Source: Oasisia sp. SBJ-2009
Lineage: Eukaryota > Annelida > Polychaeta > Sabellida > Siboglinidae
NCBI GenBank assembly: GCA_964017155.1
Contig: OZ024855.1
Location: 4,608,690 to 4,672,689 of the forward strand
Direction of reading: 5' to 3'
DNA length: 64,000 bases
In this document: positions 25,901 to 40,900 of the stretch, one piece after another
Position numbering within the stretch: the stretch's first letter is position 1
How the letters are laid out: each line of letters opens with the position of its first letter
Notes under the pieces: generated by a model
What the model was told of the DNA's origin: nothing
What the model saw: the letters and a program-made list of their open reading frames with translations, nothing else
The model's database searches: none
Translations under genes and position numbers: made by a program

Positions 25901-28900
25901 CTCGAAATGTTTTATTTAGGCTAAATATTAGAAAACATTTTCCCAGCACATTTGGAAAGAATGGAATGAAAAATTACATTACATCACCATTGGAAAACAT
26001 ATGTATGTACATGTTTTGATAAAGAACTACGGACAACAACAATATTGTATGCCAACAAAATTAGCGAAACGAAATATCGCTGTAAAAACGAAAGAGCTAG
26101 TTTCGAGAGGTGATTGGTTGTCATCATCATCATGCTGTCGGTCGCGAAGCGACAAAGACTGCTTCATGGAAGCTGGTAGCAAAAACTTTTGAAGTACCGC
26201 TGGCTTTTGCAAGTTACTAGCGACACTCTCTCGGGGAACAAATAGAGGTCTCACACCGGCAAGAACATGTCAAGACAGGCGCAAACTATTTGTCCCTGCA
26301 GTGGCTGGTCGAGAGATGTTGGGAGTTCCATACACCAACCGCCCTTGATGCTGCCACAGTGACATGGTTTTCTGTTTAGGGTTTGCTCCCTTAGCCTTCG
26401 GTTCTGACAAGAACCTATACCACAAGGCAGTGGTTTACAACTCTGCATGGCAGGGGCGTCAAACTCCCTGAGGTATTGCAATACCTGAGGTACTGCAATA
26501 CCTGCATACCAGTGATTGGTTGTACAACTATGTGTATAAACACTTACTTCTTCAAATATTCAAAGCGGCTTTTAATCTGATGTTTCTGTATACAGCTTCG
26601 ACCACTGCCTCGGCGGAAACCACTGGAACGACTGGAAGCGTTTCCTCGGCAGCGACCACAGAAACAGTCGCATCAAGTACGGTCGGAGAAACAACGCAGA
26701 CTGCTGAAACAACGAGCGAAGGTAAGTGACTTCCATTTCCACCTGATAGAGATAATGCACCTCACTATAATTGGGTCAATATATACTGTCGGTAGATGAA
26801 CAATTATGTGCATAAACACTTACTTCTTCACATATGCAAAGCGGCTTTTAATGTGATGTTTCAGTTGCAGCTTCGACCACTGCCTCGGCGGAAACCACTG
26901 GAACGACTGAAAGCGTTTCCTCAGCAGCGACCACAGAAACAGTCGCATCAAGTACGGTCGGAGAAACAACGCAGACTGCGGAAACAACGAGCGAAGGTAA
27001 GTGACTTCCATTTCCAACTGATAGATAGAACGCACCTCACTATAATTGGGTCAACAATTAATGTCGGTAGATGAACTAGCGGCTACACGATACATGGCAT
27101 GTGCGTATCGAAAGATGAAAAAGTAACAGGAAAGAATGACTTGCTATACGGTATGGATATGTATTCAAAGTGTTATTAGGTGTGTAAACTGTTAAGTGTA
27201 CGAAAATTTGCTTGCGGCCAAAGGACGATATTAAAATCATAATAGAAATCTTAGTACACATATTTCATCATTTCGTTTTTCTCAGATATGATTGAGAAGA
27301 TTTTACTTGATAAACACATATTTTCTAGCAACCACTATATCCGCGGAGAAAACAACTGGGCCAATCGAAACCTCGACGTCAACGGCGGCCACCGAAAGCA
27401 CCGCACCAAGCACAAGCGAAGAACCGACGACATCCGTCGAATCAACGAGCGAAGGTAACATTTCTTTTTAATCGGGCTAATCAAATAATTTTCATATTTC
27501 CACGATCAACTTTAAAAAGGATTTTCCTTTTACGACCCAAAAATGATTGAAAATTATGAATTTAAATGAAACATTAATCATAAGATTATAGCTGTTTTCT
27601 ATTCGAATATCCTTGTTAAACAGCGACTGTAGCAAGTACAACAACCGAAAAGAGCACTATTTCTGAAGAAACATCTACTCCTACGCCACCTTCGACTGAA
27701 TCGGTGATGACGAGTACAGTCGAATTAGAAAGTTCGACATCTACAAGTAAGATCAATCTACTCACCTACATATCACACATTATGTATGTTGATCAGAGTT
27801 GTCCAGACAATTATTTACAATTATCTAAAAAACGCGTTTCCATGAACATTAGAAAAGCGATATCTCCACAATCTTACCGCAGCATACTCAATTTGATATA
27901 AAACGAAAAAAGAACGAGGCATAGCTTGACAAAACTTGTGTTTTGAAACCGTGAAATTCAATGTAACAGTCACAAGGTGTTTGAGTTTGGTAACTATCAA
28001 TAAATTAATAAATCGACAGTGACTTCGACTCAATCGACAGTGGAGTCTACGGAAACCACGGGTCGAGTGACGTCAACAGAAACAATCGCCTCAACTCTTG
28101 GCGAAACAACGGCGAGTCCGTCAGAGACTACTAGTGAAGGTAAGGAAGCATATATGAAAACAGTATATTTTCCCATTTCAGTAATATTGTAGATTGGCTA
28201 ATAATTTATGTCGGTCACCTCGAATTTTTTTATTTAGGCTAAATATTAGAAAACATTTTCCCAGCACATAATTACTCATTTGGAAAGAATGGAATGAAAA
28301 ATTACATTACATCACCATTGGAAAACATATGTATGTACATGTTTTGATAAAGAACTACGGACAACAACAATATTGTATGCCAACAAAATTAGCGAAACGA
28401 AATATCGCTGTAAAAACGAAAGAGCTAGTCTCGAGAGGTGATTGGTTGTACAACTATGTGTATAAACACTTACTTCTTCAAATATTCAAAGCGGCTTTTA
28501 ATCTGATGTTTCTGTATACAGCTTCGACCACTGCCTCGGCGGAAACCACTGGAACGACTGAAAGCGTTTCCTCGGCAGCGACCACAGAAACAGTCGCATC
28601 AAGTACGGTCGGAGAAACAACGCAGACTGCTGAAACAACGAGCGAAGGTAAGTGACTTCCATTTCCACCTGATAGAGATAATGCACCTCACTATAATTGG
28701 GTCAATATTTACTGTCGGTAGATGAACAATTATGTGCATAAACACTTACTTCTTCAAATATGCAAAGCGGCTTTTAATGTGATGTTTCTGTTGCAGCTTC
28801 GACCACTGCCTCGGCGGAAACCACTGGAACGACTGAAAGCGTTTCCTCGGCAGCGACCACAGAAACAGTCGCATCAAGTACGGTCGGAGAAACAACGCAG

Positions 28901-31900
28901 ACTGCTGAAACAACGAGCGAAGGTAAGTGACTTCCATTTCCAACTGATAGATAGAACGCACCTCACTATAATTGGGTCAACAATTAATGTCGGTAGATGA
29001 ACTAGCGGCTAAACGATACATGGCATGTGCGTATCGAAATATGAAAAAGTAACACGAAAGAATGACTTGCTATACGGTATGGATATGTATTCAAAGTGTT
29101 ATTAGGTGTGTAAACTGTTAAGTGTACGAAAATTTGCTTGCGGCCAAAGGACGATATTAAAATCATAATAGAAATCTTAGTACACATATTTCATCATTTC
29201 GTTTTTCTCAGATATGATTGAGAAGATTTTACTTGATAAACACATATTTTCTAGCAACCACTATATCCGCGGAGAAAACAACTGGGCCAATCGAAACCTC
29301 GACGTCAACGGCGGCCACCGAAAGCACCGCACCAAGCACAAGCGAAGAACCGACGACATCCGTCGAATCAACGAGCGAAGGTAACATTTCTTTTTAATCG
29401 GGCTAATCAAATAATTTTCATATTTCCACGATCAACTTTAAAAAGGATTTTCCTTTTACGACCCAAAAATGATTGAAAATTATGAATTTAAATGAAACAT
29501 TAATCATAAGATTATAGCTGTTTTCTATTCGAATATCCTTGTTAAACAGCGACTGTAGCAAGTACAACAACCGAAAAGAGCACTATTTCTGAAGAAACAT
29601 CTACTCCTACGCCACCTTCGACTGAATCGGTGATGACGAGTACAGTCGAATTAGAAAGTTCGACATCTACAAGTAAGATCAATCTACTCACCTACATATC
29701 ACACATTATGTATGTTGATCAGAGTTGTCCAGACAATTATTTACAATTATCTAAAAAACGCGTTTCCATGAACATTAGAAAAGCGATATCTCCACAATCT
29801 TACCGCAGCATACTCAATTTGATATAAAACGAAAAAAGAACGAGGCATAGCTTGACAAAACTTGTGTTTTGAAACCGTGAAATTCAATGTAACAGTCACA
29901 AGGTGTTTGAGTTTGGTAATTATCAATAAATTAATAAATCGACAGTGACTTCGACTCAATCGACAGTGGAGTCTACGGAAACCACGGGTCGAGTGACGTC
30001 AACAGAAACAATCGCCTCAACTCTTGGCGAAACAACGGCGAGTCCGTCAGAGACTACTAGTGAAGGTAAAGAAGCATGTATGAAAACAGTATATTTTCCC
30101 ATTTCAGTAATATTGTAGATTGGCTAATAATTTATGTCGGTCACCTCGAAATTTTTTATTTAGGCTAAATATTAGAAAACATTTTCCCAGCACATAATTA
30201 CTCATTTGGAAAGAATGGAATGAAAAATTACATTACATCACCATTGGAAAACATATGTATGTACATGTTTTGATAAAGAACTACGGACAACAACAATATT
30301 GTATGCCAACAAAATTAGCGAAACGAAATATCGCTGTAAAAACGAAAGAGCTAGTCTCGAGAGGTGATTGGTTGTACAACTATGTGTATAAACACTTACT
30401 TCTTCAAATATTCAAAGCGGCTTTTAATCTGATGTTTCTGTATACAGCTTCGACCACTGCCTCGGCGGAAACCACTGGAACGACTGAAAGCGTTTCCTCG
30501 GCAGCGACCACAGAAACAGTCGCATCAAGTACGGTCGGAGAAACAACGCAGACTGCTGAAACAACGAGCGAAGGTAAGTGACTTCCATTTCCACCTGATA
30601 GAGATAATGCACCTCACTATAATTGGGTCAATATTTACTGTCGGTAGATGAACAATTATGTGCATAAACACTTACTTCTTCAAATATGCAAAGCGGCTTT
30701 TAATGTGATGTTTCTGTTGCAGCTTCGACCACTGCCTCGGCGGAAACCACTGGAACGACTGAAAGCGTTTCCTCGGCAGCGACCACAGAAACAGTCGCAA
30801 CAAGTACGTTCGGAGAAACAACGCAGACTGCTGAAACAACGAGCGAAGGTAAGTGACTTCCATTTCCAACTGATAGATAGAACGCACCTCACTATAATTG
30901 GGTCAACAATTAATGTCGGTAGATGAACTAGCGGCTACACGATACATGGCATGTGCGTATCGAAATATGAAAAAGTAACACGAAAGAATGACTTGCTATA
31001 CGGTATGGATATGTATTCAAAGTGTTATTAGGTGTGTAAACTGTTAAGTGTACGAAAATTTGCTTGCGGCCAAAGGACGATATTAAAATCATAATAGAAA
31101 TGTTAGTAGACATATTTCATCATTTCGTTTTTCTCAGATATGATTGAGAAGATTTTACTTGATAAACACATATTTTCTAGCAACCACTATATCCGCGGAG
31201 AAAACAACTGGGCCAATCGAAACCTCGACGTCAACGGCGGCCACCGAAAGCACCGCACCAAGCACAAGCGAAGAACCGACGACATCCGTCGAATCAACGA
31301 GCGAAGGTAACATTTCTTTTTAATCGGGCTAATCAAATAATTTTCATATTTCCACGATCAACTTTAAAAAGGATTTTCCTTTTACGACCCAAAAATGATT
31401 GAAACTTATGAATTTAAATGAAACATTAATCATAAGATTATAGCTGTTTTCTAGTCGAATATCCTTGTTAAACAGCGACTGTAGCAAGTACAACAACCGA
31501 AAAGAGCACTATTTCTGAAGAAACATCTACTCCTACGCCACCTTCGACTGAATCGGTGATGACGAGTACAGTCGAATTAGAAAGTTCGACATCTACAAGT
31601 AAGATCAATCTACTCACCTACATATCACACATTATGTATGTTGATCAGAGTTATCCAGACAATTATTTACAATTATCTAAAAAACGCGTTTCCATGAACA
31701 CTAGAAAAGCGATATCTCCACAATCTTACCGCAGCATACTCAATTTGATATAAAACGAAAAAAGAACGAGGCATAGCTTGACAAAACTTGTGTTTTGAAA
31801 CCGTGAAATTCAATGTAACAGTCACAAGGTGTTTGAGTTTGGTAACTATCAATAAATTAATAAATCGACAGTGACTTCGACTCAATCGACAGTGGAGTCT

Positions 31901-34900
31901 ACGGAAACCACGGGTCCAGTGACGTCAACAGAAACAATCGCCTCAACTGCTGGCGAAACAACGGCGAGTCCGTCAGAGACTACTAGTGAAGGTAAAGAAG
32001 CATATATGAAAACAGTATATTTTCACATTTCAGTAATATTGTAGATTGGCTAATAATTTATGTCGGTCACCTCGAATTTTTTTATTTAGGCTAAATATTA
32101 GAAAACATTTTCCCAGCACATTTGGAAAGAATGGAATGAAAAATTACATTACATCACCATTGGAAAACATATGTATGTACATGTTTTGATAAAGAACTAC
32201 GGACAACAACAATATTGTATGCCAACAAAATTAGCGAAACGAAATATCGCTGTAAAAACGAAAGAGCTAGTCTCGAGAGGTGATTGGTTGTACAACTATG
32301 TGTATAAACACTTACTTCTTCAAATATTCAAAGCGGCTTTTAATCTGATGTTTCTGTATACAGCTTCGACCACTGCCTCGGCGGAAACCACTGGAACGAC
32401 TGAAAGCGTTTCCTCGGCAGCGACCACAGAAACAGTCGCATCAAGTACGGTCGGAGAAACAACGCAGACTGCTGAAACAACGAGCGAAGGTAAGTGACTT
32501 CCATTTCCACCTGATAGAGATAATGCACCTCACTATAATTGGGTCAATATTTACTGTCGGTAGATGAACAATTATGTGCATAAACACTTACTTCTTCAAA
32601 TATGCAAAGCGGCTTTTAATGTGATGTTTCTGTTGCAGCTTCGACCACTGCCTCGGCGGAAACCACTGGAACGACTGAAAGCGTTTCCTCGGCAGCGACC
32701 ACAGAAACAGTCGCAACAAGTACGTTCGGAGAAACAACGCAGACTGCTGAAACAACGAGCGAAGGTAAGTGACTTCCATTTCCAACTGATAGATAGAACG
32801 CACCTCACTATAATTGGGTCAACAATTAATGTCGGTAGATGAACTAGCGGCTACACGATACATGGCATGTGCGTATCGAAATATGAAAAAGTAACACGAA
32901 AGAATGACTTGCTATACGGTATGGATATGTATTCAAAGTGTTATTAGGTGTGTAAACTGTTAAGTGTACGAAAATTTGCTTGCGGCCAAAGGACGATATT
33001 AAAATCATAATAGAAATGTTAGTAGACATATTTCATCATTTCGTTTTTCTCAGATATGATTGAGAAGATTTTACTTGATAAACACATATTTTCTAGCAAC
33101 CACTATATCCGCGGAGAAAACAACTGGGCCAATCGAAACCTCGACGTCAACGGCGGCCACCGAAAGCACCGCACCAAGCACAAGCGAAGAACCGACGACA
33201 TCCGTCGAATCAACGAGCGAAGGTAACATTTCTTTTTAATCGGGCTAATCAAATAATTTTCATATTTCCACGATCAACTTTAAAAAGGATTTTCCTTTTA
33301 CGACCCAAAAATGATTGAAAATGATGAATTTAAATGAAACATTAATCATAAGATTATAGCTGTTTTCTAGTCGAATATCCTTGTTAAACAGCGACTGTAG
33401 CAAGTACAACAACCGAAAAGAGCACTATTTCTGAAGAAACATCTACTCCTACGCCACCTTCGACTGAATCGGTGATGACGAGTACAGTCGAATTAGAAAG
33501 TTCGACATCTACAAGTAAGATCAATCTACTCACCTACATATCACACATTATGTATGTTGATCAGAGTTATCCAGACAATTATTTACAATTATCTAAAAAA
33601 CGCGTTTCCATGAACACTAGAAAAGCGATATCTCCACAATCTTACCGCAGCATACTCAATTTGATATAAAACGAAAAAAGAACGAGGCATAGCTTGACAA
33701 AACTTGTGTTTTGAAACCGTGAAATTCAATGTAACAGTCACAAGGTGTTTGAGTTTGGTAACTATCAATAAATTAATAAATCGACAGTGACTTCGACTCA
33801 ATCGACAGTGGAGTCTACGGAAACCACGGGTCCAGTGACGTCAACAGAAACAATCGCCTCAACTGCTGGCGAAACAACGGCGAGTCCGTCAGAGACTACT
33901 AGTGAAGGTAAAGAAGCATATATGAAAACAGTATATTTTCACATTTCAGTAATATTGTAGATTGGCTAATAATTTATGTCGGTCACCTCGAATTTTTTTA
34001 TTTAGGCTAAATATTAGAAAACATTTTCCCAGCACATTTGGAAAGAATGGAATGAAAAATTACATTACATCACCATTGGAAAACATATGTATGTACATGT
34101 TTTGATAAAGAACTACGGACAACAACAATATTGTATGCCAACAAAATTAGCGAAACGAAATATCGCTGTAAAAACGAAAGAGCTAGTCTCGAGAGGTGAT
34201 TGGTTGTACAACTATGTGTATAAACACTTACTTCTTCAAATATTCAAAGCTGCTTTTCATCTGATGTTTCTGTATACAGCTTCGACCATTGCCTCGGCGG
34301 AAACCACTGGAACGACTGAAAGCGTTTCCTCGGCAGCGACCATAGAAACAGTCGCATCAAGTACGGTCGGAGAAACAACGCAGACTGCTGAAACAACGAG
34401 CGAAGGTACGTGACTTCCATTTCCACCTGATAGAGATAATGCACCTCACTATAATTGGGTCAATATTTACTGTCGGTAGATGAACAATTCTGTGCATAAA
34501 CACTTACTTCTTCACATATGCAAAGCGGCTTTTAATGTGATGTTTCTGTTGCAGCTTCGACCACTGCCTCGGCGGAAACCACTGGAACGACTGAAAGCGT
34601 TTCCTCGGCAGCGACCACAGAAACAGTCGCATCAAGTACGGTCGGAGAAACAACGCAGACTGCTGAAACAACGAGCGAAGGTAAGTGACTTCCATTTCCA
34701 ACTGATAGATAGAACGCACCTCACTATAATTGGGTCAACAATTAATGTCGGTAGATGAACTAGCGGCTAAACGATACATGGCATGTGCGTATCGAAATAT
34801 GAAAAAGTAACACGAAAGAATGACTTGCTGTACCGTATGGATATGTATTCAAAGTGTTATTAGGTGTGTAAAGTGTTAAGTGTACGAAAATTTGCTTGCG

Positions 34901-37900
34901 GCCAAAGGACGATATTAAAATCATAATAGAAATGTTAGTACACATATTTCATCATTTCGTTTTTCTCAGATATGATTGAGAAGATTTTACTTGATAAACA
35001 CATATTTTCTAGCAACCACTATATCCGCGGAGAAAACAACTGGGCCAATCGAAACCTCGACGTCAACGGCGGCCACCGAAAGCACCGCACCAAGCACAAG
35101 CGAAGAACCGACGACATCCGTCGAATCAACGAGCGAAGGTAACATTTCTTTTTAATCGGGCTAATCAAATAATTTTCATATTTCCACGATCAACTTTAAA
35201 AAGGATTTTCCTTTTACGACCCAAAAATGATTGAAAATTATGAATTTAAATGAAACATTAATCATAAGATTATAGCTGTTTTCTAGTCGAATATCCTTGT
35301 TAAACAGCCACTGTAGCAAGTACAACAACCGAAAAGAGCACTATTTCTGAAGAAACATCTACTCCTACGCCACCTTCGACTGAATCGGTGATGACGAGTA
35401 CAGTCGAATTAGAAAGTTCGACATCTACAAGTAAGGTCAATCTACTCACCTACATATCACACATTATGTATGTTGATCAGAGTTGTCCAGACAATTATTT
35501 ACAATTATCTTAAAAACGCGTTTCCATGAACATTAGAAAAGCGATATCTCCACAATCTTACCGCAGCATACTCAATTTGATATAAAACGAAAAAAGAACG
35601 AGGCATAGCTTGACAAAACTTGTGTTTTGAAACCGTGAAATTCAATGTAACAGTCACAAGGTGTTTGAGTTTGGTAACTATCAATAAATTAATAAATCGA
35701 CAGTGACTTCGACTCAATCGACAGTGGAGTCTACGGAAACCACGGGTCGAGTGACGTCAACAGAAACAATCGCCTCAACTCTTGGCGAAACAACGGCGAG
35801 TCCGTCAGAGACTACTAGTGAAGGTAAAGAAGCATGTATGAAAACAGTATATTTTCCCATTTCAGTAATATTGTAGATTGGCTAATAATTTATGTCGGTC
35901 ACCTCGAAATTTTTTATTTAGGCTAAATATTAGAAAACATTTTCCCAGCACATAATTACTCATTTGGAAAGAATGGAATGAAAAATTACATTACATCACC
36001 ATTGGAAAACATATGTATGTACATGTTTTGATAAAGAACTACGGACAACAACAATATTGTATGCCAACAAAATTAGCGAAACGAAATATCGCTGTAAAAA
36101 CGAAAGAGCTAGTCTCGAGAGGTGATTGGTTGTACAACTATGTGTATAAACACTTCTTCAAATATTCAAAGCGGCTTTTAATCTGATGTTTCTGAATACA
36201 GCTTCGACCACTGCCTCGGCGGAAACCACTGGAACGACTGAAAGCGTTTCCTCGGCAGCGACCACAGAAACAGTCGCATCAAGTACGGTCGGAGAAACAA
36301 CGCAGACTGCTGAAACAACGAGCGAAGGTAAGTGACTTCCATTTCCACCTGATAGAGATAATGCACCTCACTATAATTGGGTCAATATTTACTGTCGGTA
36401 GATGAACAATTATGTGCATAAACACTTACTTCTTCAAATATGCAAAGCGGCTTTTAATGTGATGTTTCTGTTGCAGCTTCGACCACTGCCTCGGCGGAAA
36501 CCACTGGAACGACTGAAAGCGTTTCCTCGGCAGCGACCACAGAAACAGTCGCATCAAGTACGTTCGGAGAAACAACGCAGACTGCTGAAACAACGAGCGA
36601 AGGTAAGTGACTTCCATTTCCAACTGATAGATAGAACGCATCTCACTATAATTGGGTCAACAATTAATGTCGGTAGATGAACTAGCGGCTACACGATACA
36701 TGGCATGTGCGTATCGAAATATGAAAAAGTAACACGAAAGAATGACTTGCTATACGGTATGGATATGTATTCAAAGTGTTATTAGGTGTGTAAACTGTTA
36801 AGTGTACGAAAATTTGCTTGCGGCCAAAGGACGATATTAAAATCATAATAGAAATGTTAGTACACATAGTTCATCATTTCGTTTTTCTCAGATATGATTG
36901 AGAAGATTTTACTTGATAAACAAATATTTTCTAGCAACCACTATATCCGCGGAGAAAACAACTGGGCCAATCGAAACCTCGACGTCAACGGCGGCCACCG
37001 AAAGCACCGCACCAAGCACAAGCGAAGAACCGACGGCATCCGTCGAATCAACGAGCGAAGGTAACATTTCTTTTTAATCGGGCTAATCAAATAATTTTCA
37101 TATTTCCACGATCAACTTTAAAAAGGATTTTCCTTTTACGACACAAAAATGATTGAAAATTATGAATATAAATGAAACATTAATCATAAGTTTATAGCTG
37201 TTTTCTAGTCGAATATCCTTGTTAAACAGCGACTGTAGCAAGTACAACAACCGAAAAGAGCACTTTTTCTGAAGAAACATCTACTCCTACGCCACCTTCG
37301 ACTGAATCGGTGATGACGAGTACAGTCGAATTAGAAAGTTCGACATCTACAAGTAAGATCAATCTACTCACCTACATATCACACATTATGTATGTTGATC
37401 AGAGTTGTCCAGACAATTATTTACAATTATCTAAAAAACGCGTTTCCATGAACATTAGAAAAGCGATATCTCCACAATCTTACCGCAGCATACTCAATTT
37501 GATATAAAACGAAAAAAGAACGAGGCATAGCTTGACAAAACTTGTGTTTTGAAACCGTGAAATTCAATGTAACAGTCACAAGGTGTTTGAGTTTGGTAAC
37601 TATCAATAAATTAATAAATCGACAGTGACTTCGACTCAATCGACAGTGGAGTCTACGGAAACCACGGGTCGAGTGACGTCAACAGAAACAATCGCCTCAA
37701 CTCTTGGCGAAACAACGGCGAGTCCGTCAGAGACTACTAGTGAAGGTAAAGAAGCATGTATGAAAACAGTATATTTTCACATTTCAGTAATATTGTAGAT
37801 TGGCTAATAATTTATGTCGGTCACCTCGAATTTTTTTATTTAGGCTAAATATTAGAAAACATTTTCCCAGCACATTTGGAAAGAATGGAATGAAAAATTA

Positions 37901-40900
37901 CATTACACCACCATTGGAAAACATATGTATGTACATGTTTTGATAAAGAACTATGGACAACAACAATATTGTATGCCAAAAAAATTAGCGAAACGAAATA
38001 TCGCTGTAAAAACAAAAGAGCTAGTCTCGAGAGGTGATTGGTTGTACAACTATGTGTATAAACACTTACTTCTTCAAATATTCAAAGCGGCTTTTAATCT
38101 GATGTTTCTGTATACAGCTTCGACCACTGCCTCGGCGGAAACCACTGGAACGACTGAAAGCGTTTCCTCGGCAGCGACCACAGAAACAGTCGCATCAAGT
38201 ACGGTCGGAGAAACAACGCAGACTGCTGAAACAACCAGCGAAGGTAAGTGACTTCCATTTCCACCTGATAGAGATAATGCACCTCACTATAATTGGGTCA
38301 ATATTTACTGTCGGTACATGAACAATTATGTGCATAAACACTTACTTCTTCACATATGCAAAGCGGCTTTTAATGTGATGTTTCTGTTGCAGCTTCGACC
38401 ACTGCCTCGGCGGAAACCACTGGAACGACTGAAAGCGTTTCCTCGGCAGCGACCACAGAAACAGTCGCATCAAGTACGGTCGGAGAAACAACGCAGACTG
38501 CTGAAACAACGAGCGAAGGTAAGTGACTTCCATTTCCAACTGATAGATAGAACGCACCTCACTATAATTGGGTCAACAATTAATGTCGGTAGATGAACTA
38601 GCGGCTACACGATACATGGCATGTGCGTATCGAAATATGAAAAAGTAACACGAAAGAATGACTTGCTATACGGTATGGATATGTATTCAAAGTGTTATTA
38701 GGTGTGTAAACTGCTAAGTGTACGAAAATTTGCTTGCGGCCAAAGGACGATATTAAAATCATAATAGAAATGTTAGTACACATATTTCATCATTTCGTTT
38801 TTCTCAGATATGATTGAGAAGATTTTACTTGATTAACACATATTTTCTAGCAACCACTATATCCGCGGAGAAAACAACTGGGCCAATCGAAACCTCGACG
38901 TCAACGGCGGCCACCGAAAGCACCGCACCAAGCACAAGCGAAGAACCGACGACATCCGTCGAATCAACGAGCGAAGGTAACATTTCTTTTTAATCCGGCT
39001 AATCAAATAATTTTCATATTTCCACGATCAACTTTAAAAAGGATTTTCCTTTTACGACCCAAAAATGATTGAAAATTATGAATTTAAATGAAACATTAAT
39101 CATAAGATTATAGCTGTTTTCTAGTCGAATATCCTTGTTAAACAGCGACTGTAGCAAGTACAACAACCGAAAAGAGCACTATTTCTGAAGAAACATCTAC
39201 TCCTACGCCACCTTCGACTGAATCGGTGATGACGAGTACAGTCGAATTAGAAAGTTCGACATCTACAAGTAAGATCAATCTACTCACCTACATATCACAC
39301 ATTATGTATGTTGATCAGAGTTGTCCAGACAATTATTTACAATTATCTAAAAAACGCTTTTCCATGAACATTAGAAAAGCGATATCTCCACAATGAATGA
39401 ATGAATGAATGTTTATTTAACAACAGCAACACAGGAATATACAACATAGTATGAAAAATAATACAATACATAATGGTAACGACAATACAATATAATATCG
39501 GTGCTGTTGTTAAAAGGACATAGCAGAAGTCATATGACTTGTAAGGCGCTATGCCCTTCTCAACTAAAATGCGTAATAGTTATAGTAAAAGTTATGAGAT
39601 TTAATACAACCAACAATAATATTTTTTTGCATTGTGTTAATTGTTCATAAATACGAAGAAAGTAACGTCGACTTTAAACTTTTTTTAAATTGTTGTAAAC
39701 TTGGCAACTGTCTTATATTACTTTCAAGACCGTTCCATACGTGTATTCCTCTGACAGTAATTGACAGTAGTCTATGGGTGGTGTTCGCTTTTTTAACATA
39801 AAATAGTTTAGATTGTCTGGTATCATACTTGTGTACGGCTGCAGTTGGTTCAAAGAACGCCTGTACACGACCTTCTAAACAGTGGTTGTTTGCTTTATAA
39901 AGCATAACCATAGTCCTATGTGTAATTAAATCTTGAAGTTTAAGAATTCTTGAACAGTGAAAAAATACAGATGTATGACCATGGTAATCAAGACTATATA
40001 TTATTCGTATAGCTTTTTTCTGTAGCAGAGAGAGTTTTCTTACTCTAGACGGATACGTATTTCCCCATATTTCACCATATTTCACAATCTTACCGCAGCA
40101 TACTCAATTTGATATAAAACGAAAAAAGAACGAGGCATAGCTTGACAAAACTTGTGTTTTGAAACCGTGAAATTCAATGTAACAGTCACAAGGTGTTTGA
40201 GTTTGGTAACTATCAATAAATTAATAAATCGACAGTGACTTCGACTCAATCGACAGTGGAGTCTACGGAAACCACGGGTCGAGTGACGTCAACAGAAACA
40301 ATCGCCTCAACTCTTGGCGAAACAACGGCGAGTCCGTCAGAGACTACTAGTGAAGGTAAAGAAGCATGTATGAAAACAGTATATTTTCACATTTCAGTAA
40401 TATTGTAGATTGGCTAATAATTTATGTCGGTCACCTCGACATTTTTTATTTAGGCTAAATATTAGAAAACATTTTCCCAGCACATTTGGAAAGAATGGAA
40501 TAAAAAATTACATTACATCACCATTGGAAAACATATGTATGTACATGTTTTGATAAAGAACTATGGACAACAACAATATTGTATGCCAACAAAATTAGCG
40601 AAACGAAATATCGCTGTAAAAACGAAAGAGCTAGTCTCGAGAGGTGATTGGTTGTACAACTATGTGTATAAACACTTACTTCTTCAAATATTCAAAGCGG
40701 CTTTTAATCTGATGTTTCTGTATACAGCTTCGACCACTGCCTCGGCGGAAACCACTGGAACGACTGAAAGCGTTTCCTCGGCAGCGACCACAGAAACAGT
40801 CGCATCAAGTACGGTCGGAGAAACAACGCAGACTGCTGAAACAACGAGCGAAGGTAAGTGACTTCCATTTCCACCTGATAGAGATAATGCACCTCACTAT